7,612 bases of DNA from Acidithiobacillus ferruginosus (GCF_018854495.1 NZ_JABBDR010000012.1:1-7612); one strand, 5' to 3'. Numbered from the stretch's first letter, positions 1 to 5,952 are shown. Numbers and translations are program-made. Notes: generated by a model not told the origin, from the sequence alone.

Positions 1-49
1 GTAAGGAACAGGCGGGGGAGGGGGGTGGCGTAACTCGTGATTAGATGTA

Positions 50-61
50 ATGGATGCCTCC
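50..61 (+). repeat. IS subterminal inverted repeat, left (IRL)
   Basis: ATGGATGCCTCC is an exact reverse complement of 1456-1467. Matching stops on both sides, giving a 12-bp subterminal repeat typical of the IS1111 group. Confidence 0.85.
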
Positions 62-161
62 CCCTACAGGACGGGCAGCGGGGAGTTCCAGGAGCAGGGA
101 GTCCCCGCTTGAACCGAACGGCATCAAAGTGCCAAGGTGGAAATTCATCCACGGAATGGTC

Positions 162-168
162 AAGGAGG
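162..168 (+). promoter_or_regulatory. Ribosome binding site of the IS transposase
   Basis: AAGGAGG lies seven bases before the ATG at 176. This decides the start in favour of 176 over the in-frame ATG at 137. Confidence 0.75.
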
Positions 169-175
169 ACTCGTC

Positions 176-1206
176 ATGCAGAGTACAATTTATGGACTGG
201 ATTTGGCAAAGCGGGTGATGCAGCTGCACTGGGTGGACGGGGAGACCGGCGAGATTCACCGCAAGCAGGTAAAGCGCCAGAGATTGCTGGAGTTTTTCGC
301 CAACCGCCAGCCTGGCATGGTCGCCATGGAGGCTTGTGGCAGTGCTCATTACTGGGCGCGGGAGTTGCGTAAATTCGGCTATGAAATTCGTTTGATTGCT
401 GCCCAGTTCGTGCGCCCCTTCGTCAAGACCAACAAGACCGATGCGGCGGACGCAGCGGGAATCTGGGAAGCGGTCCAGCGACCTGACATGCGCTTTGTCG
501 CAGTCAAAAGCGAGGAACAGCAGTCTGTTCTGGCCTTGCACCGGATGCGGGAGCAACTGATCAAGATCCGGACCATGCAGGTCAATGAGATTCGGGGGTT
601 GTTATATGAGTTTGGCGTCGATCTCCCCCAGGGTCGCCAAAAAGGCTTGAAGGATATCCCCGAAGCGCTTACCGCGCTGGAAGACCGGATACCGGCCATG
701 ACGCTGGAGACCTTTCGCCGTCAGATCAAGCGACTGGAAGAGTTTGATCAGGATATTGCCATATCGAGAAACGTCTGACGCTCTGGAAAAAGGATCAGGA
801 AGCAGTGTCCCGGCTGATGGCGATCCCTGGGGTGGGGCTGCTTACGGCAACGGCCATACTGGCCACCGTGGGCGACATGAAGTCTTTCCGTTCCGGGCGG
901 GAATTCGCCTCTTTCCTGGGGCTGGTCCCCCGCCAGAGTGGAACGGGAGGAAAGGTCCGGCTACTGGGCATCAGCAAGCGAGGAGACGCCTATCTCCGAT
1001 CATTGCTGACCCATGGGGCGCGGGCCGTGGTGAACTTCCAGATCAAGCATCGCAATCCCTGGATTGACCACCTGCTCAGTCGGCGACCCCACAACGTGGT
1101 CATCGTGGCACAGGCCAACAAGATGGCGCGGACCATCTGGGCACTGCTGGCTAAGAACAGGCAATATGACCCACGCTATCAGCTCCATGCGGAGGCTGCT
1201 GCTTGA
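176..1206 (+). pseudogene. IS110/IS1111-family DEDD transposase, frameshifted
   Basis: The first frame, 176-778, encodes the N-terminal RuvC-like DEDD domain. The four acidic residues are visible: D9 in GLDLAK, E52 in AMEACG, and D89 and D92 in KTDAADA. The second frame, continuing to 1206, encodes the C-terminal Tnp (IS116/110/902) domain, with an IPGVG helix-hairpin-helix motif followed by GTGGKVRLLGISKRGD. The frame changes by one base near 757-763. Reading DIA from the first frame straight into HIEKRLTLWKKDQE of the other gives a smooth family-like linker, so one base has been lost. The restored protein would be about 343 residues, normal for the family. No slippery heptamer is visible at the join, and family members are usually translated from one frame, so I read this as a disabling deletion or a sequencing error rather than programmed frameshifting. 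The protein would cut and join the IS ends together with its guide RNA. Confidence 0.85.
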
Positions 1207-1455
1207 TGGCGCCGGGAGCATGACAGAAGTTCTGCAGTTTTCTGTGTTGCGCAGGTAGACACGATTGATGGCATAACAGGTCAGACCGGGGAAGAGAAAG
1301 CCTGAGACGTGCTTGTCCTCAGAGGACGCTGATTAGATAAGGCATCTTCCAGCGGATTTCATCAGGGCCAGCAGGCAAAGCCTGCATAACAGGCCGGATA
1401 TAAGGCAGCAACTTGACCTCACATCGCCATACATCGCAAGTCGACTTGCACAAAT
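1207..1455 (+). ncRNA. Probable seekRNA / bridge-RNA locus in the IS 3' non-coding region
   Basis: In IS1111-group elements the non-coding region downstream of the transposase gives rise to a short guide RNA that selects the target. Seen here: TGATTAGATAAGGCA at 1330-1344 reproduces the left flank (TGATTAGAT, 38-46) joined to the right flank (ATAAGGCA, 1468-1475). ATATAAGGCA at 1398-1407 repeats 1466-1475. Local hairpins are GTCCT/AGGAC at 1315-1327, GCAGGC-AAA-GCCTGC at 1371-1385 and the palindrome at 1436-1449. RNA boundaries cannot be set from sequence alone. Known guides match one flank on the top strand and the other on the bottom strand. Both matches here are top-strand, so the assignment of guide segments is inference. 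Confidence 0.55.
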
Positions 1456-1467
1456 GGAGGCATCCAT
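1456..1467 (-). repeat. IS subterminal inverted repeat, right (IRR)
   Basis: GGAGGCATCCAT is the exact reverse complement of 50-61. A perfect 14-bp palindrome, GCAAGTCGACTTGC at 1436-1449, lies just inside it. Confidence 0.85.
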
Positions 1468-1893
1468 ATAAGGCACGAAAAGCTTAAGGTGTATATGTAT
1501 ATGTATTAGTACGCAATATGATTTTGCTATATGCAAAAAGAGGTTGACCAGAGATTGTGAAGGGGTGATGGGAGAAATGCCTGTCGCGTGCAAGAACTGG
1601 TTAACCAAGGTCATTCTCAACATGTGCCGTTTTGTGCAAAACTGGGATGAACGAGCAGTCTGGCCACGGCAATCAGATTCTCTGGCTGGCTGCCTATCAC
1701 CAATTCGACCTGCGACTACGAACGGCGGCAGGGCAGCGATAGCGGCCGTTCAAATTCTGGGTAACTTAGCTTAGAGTCAAAGCTGTAGGATGGATGTAAC
1801 CGAGGAGATCCAAAAATGTTATGCGGCAATGTCAGGTGTTATGCTGCAACCCCGATGCAGTCGAATTTGCGTTCAACGCGATAGGCCGCCGCG

Positions 1894-1959
1894 TTTTCCC
1901 CGCCTTCAAATAGGACTCCATTAGCATGTATTCCGGGGCTGTATGAAGGGCGGGGAAAA
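1894..1959. repeat. Inverted repeat, 14-bp arms with one bulge
   Basis: TTTTCCCCGCCTTC at 1894-1907 pairs with GAAGGGCGGGGAAAA at 1945-1959 with one extra base on the right arm. The loop is 37 nt. No gene ends beside it on either strand, so a simple terminator role is not supported. Confidence 0.65.
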
Positions 1960-1969
1960 ATGGTAAGCT

Positions 1970-2034
1970 GCGAAGCGTTGTTTCGCTGTCGCATAAGCGA
2001 GCTTGATGCGCACAGCCGAAAGCAAACGCTTCGC
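1970..2034. repeat. Long bulged hairpin, all bulges on one arm
   Basis: The 25-nt left arm (1970-1994) pairs completely with the 29-nt right arm (2006-2034), leaving four unpaired single bases, all on the right arm. Paired blocks run 8, 3, 4, 5 and 5 bp from base to tip, with an 11-nt loop. Extrahelical bases confined to one arm are a known feature of folded integron attC sites, but the AAC/GTT core boxes are not where an attC needs them. A structured RNA is equally possible. Confidence 0.6.
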
Positions 2035-2125
2035 GATGAATTACAAGAAGAGGCTGCCCCATGAGTTATGCTGGACTGCAAGCTGAATTTTCATTTTTGG
2101 CGCTGCACAGGCGCCGACCTCTCGT

Positions 2126-2221
2126 GTCGAACAGTTCGTTGGAACGGACGTTCCGCGCAAACGTAGTTCCAGCCGACAAGTCCATATTGGCGGAACGCCG
2201 CTCAACTCAGTCACGTTATAT
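2126..2221 (+). other. attC-like recombination site upstream of the nuclease cassette
   Basis: Elements in attC order are: an R''-like GTCGAAC at 2126-2132, an L''-like GTTG at 2138-2141, a stem arm GTTCCGC at 2150-2156 matched by GCGGAAC at 2190-2196, an L'-like CAAC at 2203-2206, and an R' core GTTATAT at 2215-2221. Box spacing resembles known attC sites. The R'' and R' boxes agree only at the AAC/GTT core, so the site is degenerate. Its right core would set the start of the following cassette at 2216. Confidence 0.45.
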
Positions 2222-3229
2222 CCTTAGTCGAGGTTGGCTCAATTGACGCAAATTGCTCCAGAAAAAATACGGTTTATCAAGCTTGGCGAAGGTGGCGAGT
2301 GGGAACAGTCATGCATACAGGAGGGCACGATTCGGCTGGGCTACCACAGCCCTCATCACCAAGACTCGTTGAATAGGAATTGGGACAAAGTTAGGCAATT
2401 TTGGTTAAATATTCGCAAAGGCAATGAGGGGGCTGCAACGCGAGACATAAACCAAATACGGGACTTTTATGAGCTCAAAGAAACAGACGTTTGGATTACT
2501 TTCTACAAGAAAAAACTATATTGGTGTCATGCTGCCAGTGATGTCATGGAACTGAGTGACCAGAGCCGAATCAGAAACGTTATTGGTTCTTGGTCGTCAA
2601 CTGACATTAATGGCAAGGCACTACGGGTTGAGAACATAGATGGACGTGTAACAAAAGTTCAAATGTTTCGCGGAACAATCTGTTCCATTGACCTACAGGA
2701 CTATCTTGTAAGAAAAATTAATGGGTTGGTCATTCCTGAAGTAGAAAAAACAAAGCACTCCCTTGAAACACTGCGGACTGACATTGAGGAGCTAATAAGA
2801 GGTCTTTGGTGGCATGATTTTGAGCTGCTAATTGATTTGGTTTTCTCAAAATCGGGATGGCAAAGATTCTCCGTTCTTGGAAAAACAAAAAAAGATATTG
2901 ACCTCGACGTTTACTCCCCCTCAACACAAAAAAGAGCGTTCGTGCAAATTAAATCAACAACCACACGCGCCGAAATTCAGTCCTATATCGAAATCTATCA
3001 GGAGTATGAGCAGTTCAATGAAATGTATTTTGTGTACCACACGTGCCACGCTGACTTGTCCGACATTGAATCGCTTTATCCAAATGTTCATCTTTGGGGG
3101 CTAAAAAGGCTTGCCGGGCTTGTCGTTAATGCGGGTTTGGCAGAATGGCTGATAAACAAACGAACATAACATGGCGCTCAACAGGGGCAGGCCAAAAGCT
3201 GCGCTTTTGGCCTGCCCGTTAGCTCTACG
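2216..3229 (+). mobile_element. Integron gene cassette carrying a Mrr-like nuclease gene
   Basis: The unit runs from the core site at 2215 to the attC at 3164-3229 and holds one gene filling nearly all of it, which is normal cassette layout. An internal check supports it: a cassette's first bases should complement the R'' box of its own attC. The start GTTATAT predicts ATATAAC, and the R'' box seen at 3164-3170 is ACATAAC, six of seven. The gene's TAA stop overlaps R'', as is common. No integrase gene is in the window. Confidence 0.6.
2243..3169 (+). CDS. Mrr-like PD-(D/E)xK restriction endonuclease-type protein
   Basis: The C-terminal half has the signature of Mrr-type nucleases. A helix, WWHDFELLIDLVFSKSGW (about residues 189-206), is followed by GKTKKDIDLDVY with acidic candidates near 218-222, then the strand VQIKS with the QxK lysine near 237. 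The N-terminal 160 residues (IRFIKLGEGGEWEQ onward, with WITFYKKKLYWCHA near 84-97) look like a separate domain, perhaps a modified-base or DNA reader. I cannot name its family. A likely role is cutting incoming, perhaps modified, DNA in the cytoplasm. No methylase gene is adjacent, which fits a stand-alone, modification-dependent enzyme. I chose TTG at 2243 because GAGG at 2230-2233 lies nine bases upstream. TTG at 2234 is in frame but directly abuts it. Composition is AT-richer than the flanks. Nuclease call fairly secure; target unknown. Confidence 0.75.
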   Translation: MTQIAPEKIRFIKLGEGGEWEQSCIQEGTIRLGYHSPHHQDSLNRNWDKVRQFWLNIRKGNEGAATRDINQIRDFYELKETDVWITFYKKKLYWCHAASDVMELSDQSRIRNVIGSWSSTDINGKALRVENIDGRVTKVQMFRGTICSIDLQDYLVRKINGLVIPEVEKTKHSLETLRTDIEELIRGLWWHDFELLIDLVFSKSGWQRFSVLGKTKKDIDLDVYSPSTQKRAFVQIKSTTTRAEIQSYIEIYQEYEQFNEMYFVYHTCHADLSDIESLYPNVHLWGLKRLAGLVVNAGLAEWLINKRT

Positions 3230-3230
3230 T
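3164..3230 (+). other. attC site of the nuclease cassette, split by a group II intron
   Basis: ACATAAC (R'', 3164-3170) is followed by GGCGCTCAAC (L''). A perfect 15-bp stem (3185-3199 with 3203-3217, TGC loop) comes next, then GTTAGCTCTACGT at 3218-3230 (L' and the start of R'). The outer arms ACATGGCGCTCAAC and GTTAGCTCTACGT pair with extrahelical bases, the hallmark of attC. The R' core should read GTTRRRY, but only GT is present before intron sequence begins. There is no T-tract after the stem, so it is not an ordinary intrinsic terminator, although class C introns recognise stem-loops of both kinds. Confidence 0.75.
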
Positions 3231-3715
3231 GTGCGCCGGGCATGGCGCGTTACTTCAGGTGAAAGTCCTATGGCCAGGTTTGCAGAGCCGAAGGCAAGGA
3301 GAAGGGCAAGGGCGTCGTCGTGAGGCGGGGTCTGAAAGAAGCTCAATCCGAAGCGGCGGGGCGATGATCAAAAAACCGGATAGGAGGCGTGATGCATTCG
3401 GGACGAGCGGGCACGTGACCGCGAAGTCCTCCATCTGCGACCGGGTGCATTTTGTAAATCTGGCGTTTATGCCGCGAAGGTAACGTGTCTTACCCTGGGA
3501 GATATCCCCGGTGCTTCAAGAGATCGAAGCTGGGCGCCTGGAAACGGGCGCTGAATACCGTGGAGAAGTCAGCAGAGGGCATATTAGACGGCAGCCACCG
3601 CCGAAGGCCCGAACGATGGAAGACAAAGGACCATGAGATGAGCACCGGGATCGCATCAGACCTCCGGCGCAAGCTGGCGGCGGCCATGCCGCCGGATGAA
3701 CCCGTGGCTGGATCG
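3231..3715 (+). mobile_element. Group IIC-attC-type intron, 5' portion only
   Basis: The sequence opens with the group II 5' consensus as GTGCGCCGGGCATGG and contains other conserved intron stretches: GGTGAAAGTCC near 3258, CTTACCCTGGGAGAT near 3488, and GTGGAGAAGTCAGCAGAGG near 3560. It lies directly 3' of the attC stem, in the position and orientation expected of class C introns that target attC sites. ACGTG at 3413-3417 could pair with TACGT just before the insertion as EBS1-IBS1 (one G-U pair). The intron ORF starts at 3638, but its reverse-transcriptase domains and intron domains V and VI are missing, so it cannot splice alone. The right break lies about 3708-3725, where composition changes from GC-rich to AT-rich. 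Confidence 0.8.
3638..3715 (+). pseudogene. Intron-encoded reverse transcriptase/maturase, N-terminal stub
   Basis: The ATG at 3638 has AAGGA at 3626-3630, seven bases upstream, and lies about 410 nt into the intron, where class C intron ORFs normally begin. The first residues read MSTGIASDLRRKLAAAMPPD and continue to about VAGS. The frame then runs into unrelated AT-rich DNA until a stop at 3865. None of the seven reverse-transcriptase blocks, the maturase domain X or an endonuclease domain is present. A complete protein would be about 400-450 residues. Identification rests on position inside the intron more than on the short peptide. Confidence 0.55.
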
Positions 3716-3865
3716 CATGAACGTTTACACTTACTTGTTGGTTTGGTTTCACTAGGATTAGTCAGTGTTGGAGCCCTAACACCGGAAATACAAAGACTAA
3801 TACCTGCAAGAAGGAAGGTTAGAGAACACCCCTTATTTTTTCTAGAAAAACTAAGCGCCTATTAA
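3716..3865 (+). pseudogene. Fragmentary ORF fused after the truncated intron
   Basis: The open frame after the intron break encodes a hydrophobic stretch, HLLVGLVSLGLVSVGAL, long enough for one membrane helix. A basic tail with RKVREHPLFFL follows, then a TAA at 3863-3865. It has no start of its own with a ribosome binding site. It is most simply the C-terminal remnant of a membrane-anchored gene whose front was lost when the intron was truncated, but it could be fortuitous. The family is not recognised. Confidence 0.35.
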
Positions 3866-4043
3866 TACACTTTATCAAGGCATCTAGATTCTGCCATCTA
3901 CTGCTGATCGTCAACGGCGGCAGAGCAGCGGGGCGGTCATTCCCACCCAGCTTTGGATCAGAGGAATCGACACATCGCTCATTTGAGGGCTGCAGGGCTC
4001 TAAAACTTGCCCTACAGCCTACGCGGAGACTCGGCCATTGCAG
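3866..4043. other. Intergenic, with an inverted repeat downstream of the TOPRIM gene
   Basis: GGCTGCAGGGC at 3988-3998 pairs with GCCCTACAGCC at 4009-4019 (10 of 11 bp, 10-nt loop). It lies about 25 bases beyond the stop of the minus-strand operon and could end its transcript, but no U-run follows. A GC-rich patch at 3913-3930 resembles 1714-1732. Confidence 0.4.
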
Positions 4044-4805
4044 TCATTCCTGACAGCGTTGTTGAGCTCGTTCGATAGGGTCGCCTAAAATTTCCGGATT
4101 TGTAAGGAAATGATCAATTGTACTTATCAACTCTGCCAGATCAGGAATGCGACTTTTCAAGTCCGTGTACATATATTCGCAATCGAGTTTATTAATGGTG
4201 CAATCAGCATTTCCTTTTTCATAGGCTTTTCCACCAATCATGTATGCAGCTTCCAGATCGATCCTTGGCGTGAGTCGATCCGACATATCGTCGAATTCCG
4301 GGTCAAATCCAAGCTGCCTACGAATTTCATCAACCGTAATTGCTGGATCGACTAAAGGAAAGTGCTTATGCTCAGCAAGGAACCAAGCTTCGATTTCCAT
4401 GACAGACAGAATAAATTTAACTGGCGCAAGGCTCGTTTCGATACCGTAATACATGGCTCTACGTAGCTTTAGAACATCTCCCTTCGTGAACTCTGGATAG
4501 ACATCTCGCAACCCAACAATTTTTTCGTAACCTTTGGCAGTTAAGGAGGCATGTTCTTCGCGTATTCGTTGTGCAACAAGCCCATCATTCCCGCAGTCAA
4601 CAATCAAAACATAAAGCTTTTTTTCTTGTGTTTCCAGGGGGGCTGTGAGTATTTTAATTTTTTTCGCATGCTTTCCACTGCGTCCTCCGCCCCGAATCTG
4701 TTGGTGCTCAATAGCTATTTGATTCTTTGATGCAATCTCTGTAATTATGCGATCCGTGAAGAGTAGCTCCGTGTATCCCTCGACAAATATCGCCAATCTA
4801 CGCAT
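4044..4805 (-). CDS. TOPRIM-like (DUF4276/RloB-like) protein, partner of the ATPase
   Basis: This 253-residue protein begins RRLAIFVEGYTE, placing a TOPRIM glutamate at E9. It has YVLIVDCGNDG at 65-75, giving the TOPRIM-type aspartates D70 and D74. A later MEIEAWFLAE segment (136-145) resembles the conserved block of DUF4276 and RloB-type proteins. TOPRIM proteins paired with ABC/AAA ATPases (OLD, Gabija, PARIS, AbiL, RloAB types) usually act as the nuclease or effector, so cleavage of DNA or RNA after ATPase-sensed infection is a reasonable inference. The ATG at 4805 is preferred because GAGGG lies five bases upstream inside the ATPase gene. ATG 4817 is the alternative. Either start overlaps the ATPase stop (4798-4800), indicating translational coupling. 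The subfamily assignment is from motif memory only. Confidence 0.75.
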   Translation of the reverse strand: MRRLAIFVEGYTELLFTDRIITEIASKNQIAIEHQQIRGGGRSGKHAKKIKILTAPLETQEKKLYVLIVDCGNDGLVAQRIREEHASLTAKGYEKIVGLRDVYPEFTKGDVLKLRRAMYYGIETSLAPVKFILSVMEIEAWFLAEHKHFPLVDPAITVDEIRRQLGFDPEFDDMSDRLTPRIDLEAAYMIGGKAYEKGNADCTINKLDCEYMYTDLKSRIPDLAELISTIDHFLTNPEILGDPIERAQQRCQE

Positions 4806-5952
4806 CTTTTCCCTCATCTATCCCGTTAAAATCCATTTCGACCGCGTTCACCTCAAAAAATGAAAAATTACTGAGGCCTGTGAATTTGAAATCATCAAAT
4901 GCGGCTCGAGAATTTCCGTAATTTCGTACGTGCACTACATTTTTTGATCTATGCAGAACGGTCCATTCTTCTAAGGGGACGTTATTCATGACGAACTTAT
5001 CGTTCGTAGACATGACAAGTTGAAAGCTGAATTCATTTGATTTTTCACGTAACAGCTTGATAAGCCGGCAGGATCGTTCGAAATCCAATCCCTCTCCAAT
5101 GTCGTCAATGAAAACACTGCTAGCAGAGCCCTTGAATTGAGCAAAATTCACATGAATGAGGAGTGCTAGAACCCGAAACATACCGGTAGACATGCCAATT
5201 TGGTCTGTAATGCCATTCAAATCTTTTTCTCTGACATTGATCGAAACTGGTTGTGCACCCACACCAGCTAAACGAACTGAAATTGGAGTGGACAACTCCA
5301 CGGAGTCGATTTCGTAGTCAATCTCAGCCAAGTCCCTTTTAATGGAATTGATGAATGCATCTTTATATAGTGTTGATCCTTCTCTGAAGATCGCAGCAAT
5401 AGCATTTTGATCACGATCGTTAAAAGGCATCCCTATTGGTGCAAAGACGGCCAAAGCCCCTTGCATGATTCCTCCAAATTGGTAAAAACGAAGTGAACTA
5501 GCCCATTCAAACAGAGGTTCGATAAATTCGTGTTGAATCTTGTCTCGCTTAACAACCGCTGCGATCGAACTGCTTGGAACCTGGAAGTCAATATTCTTGC
5601 CGTTTTCAACCAATTTAGCAAATATTTTCCCAATGCCATCATTTCCGCGTTCTAGATACACAGAATTATCAATGGTAATTCGTTCATGTTTCACAATGAA
5701 ATCTTGAAATTTCAGCTCATAAATATATTCTTTGCCGTTTTCGTCAAAAGTGGCAATGTACTCACCGGATATGTTTGGCGGTAGATCTCCAGTCAAATTT
5801 CTCGCCAAACTTGCAACAACGCTCAGAGCGCGTGATTTCCCGGCTGCATTTCTTCCTACGATTAACATTTGTTGACCGAACTGCATGGACTCTAGCCGCC
5901 ATTCCTGCGGTGTGTCCATGTTTTCTATATAACTAATCGATTGCAGTCGCAT
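4798..5952 (-). CDS. AAA15/21-type (ABC/OLD-like) ATPase of a probable defence operon
   Basis: The 384-residue protein has a Walker A, GRNAAGKS (33-40), just after an N-terminal strand region. An ABC-type signature-like MSTGM follows at 254-258, then a Walker B region FIDDIGEGLDFERS (281-294) with tandem acidic residues, and MSTND at 314-318 in the switch/D-loop area. About 210 residues separate Walker A from the signature, as in SMC/OLD-like ATPases with a large insertion. The gene overlaps the downstream TOPRIM gene, so the two are one operon, ATPase first. Such pairs are typical of anti-phage systems in which the ATPase senses and restrains the effector. The ribosome binding site is weak (GGGA before the ATG at 5952). 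A poor promoter candidate lies at 5968-5995. AT-rich relative to vapBC, suggesting separate acquisition. Confidence 0.85.
   Translation of the reverse strand: MRLQSISYIENMDTPQEWRLESMQFGQQMLIVGRNAAGKSRALSVVASLARNLTGDLPPNISGEYIATFDENGKEYIYELKFQDFIVKHERITIDNSVYLERGNDGIGKIFAKLVENGKNIDFQVPSSSIAAVVKRDKIQHEFIEPLFEWASSLRFYQFGGIMQGALAVFAPIGMPFNDRDQNAIAAIFREGSTLYKDAFINSIKRDLAEIDYEIDSVELSTPISVRLAGVGAQPVSINVREKDLNGITDQIGMSTGMFRVLALLIHVNFAQFKGSASSVFIDDIGEGLDFERSCRLIKLLREKSNEFSFQLVMSTNDKFVMNNVPLEEWTVLHRSKNVVHVRNYGNSRAAFDDFKFTGLSNFSFFEVNAVEMDFNGIDEGKDA

Larger units (their letters stand above)
47..1469 (+). mobile_element. IS1111-group (IS110 superfamily) insertion sequence, transposase broken
   Basis: The element is bounded by a perfect 12-bp inverted repeat, ATGGATGCCTCC at 50-61 and its reverse complement at 1456-1467. 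It encloses one DEDD-transposase reading frame and about 250 bp of non-coding DNA downstream of it. This matches the IS1111 group: short subterminal inverted repeats a few bases inside the ends, a length of about 1.4 kb, and a non-coding region 3' of the transposase. The exact ends are uncertain by a few bases, because an AT dinucleotide lies just outside both repeats (45-46 and 1468-1469) and could be the exchange core. Joining the flanks across AT gives a predicted empty site reading TGATTAG-AT-AAGGCA. The transposase carries a frameshift, so this copy probably cannot move without a helper. Confidence 0.85.
1470..2125. other. Intergenic stretch, no supported gene, with structured repeats
   Basis: No ORF here has both a credible start and a recognisable product. 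The stretch contains an AT-rich patch with repeated TATATG near 1490-1505, a GC-rich patch near 1714-1732 that recurs near 3913, three GTTATGC words (1818, 1838, 2065), a GCGTT-C-AACGC palindrome at 1869-1879, and two large inverted repeats at 1894-1959 and 1970-2034. It may consist of decayed or gene-less integron cassettes. It sits upstream of an attC-like site, and GTTATGC resembles the GTTRRRY core, but I cannot draw a complete attC here. Confidence 0.5.

Noticed and set aside
37..372. Open frame on the plus strand across the IS left end and transposase start
   Set aside because: It lies in another frame of the transposase region, has no ribosome binding site and its product is low-complexity.
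755..778. Programmed frameshift in the IS transposase
   Set aside because: No slippery heptamer is visible and IS1111 transposases are normally made from one frame. A one-base deletion explains the join better.
1544..1774. Plus-strand open frame starting at TTG
   Set aside because: Weak start, no recognisable product, and it ends in GC-rich repeat-like sequence.
1832..2081. Two overlapping minus-strand frames
   Set aside because: Both run through the large inverted repeats, have no recognised motif and compete with each other in different frames.
2061..2246. Plus-strand frame MSYAGLQAEF onward
   Set aside because: Most of it is translated attC-like sequence. The start has no clear ribosome binding site, and it overruns the start of the nuclease gene.
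3185..3217. 15-bp hairpin as an intrinsic terminator of the nuclease gene
   Set aside because: No T-tract follows and the surrounding boxes fit attC better. Some termination activity is still possible.
3485..3637. Long form of the intron ORF starting upstream of 3638
   Set aside because: This part is conserved intron RNA structure. The ribosome binding site points to the ATG at 3638.
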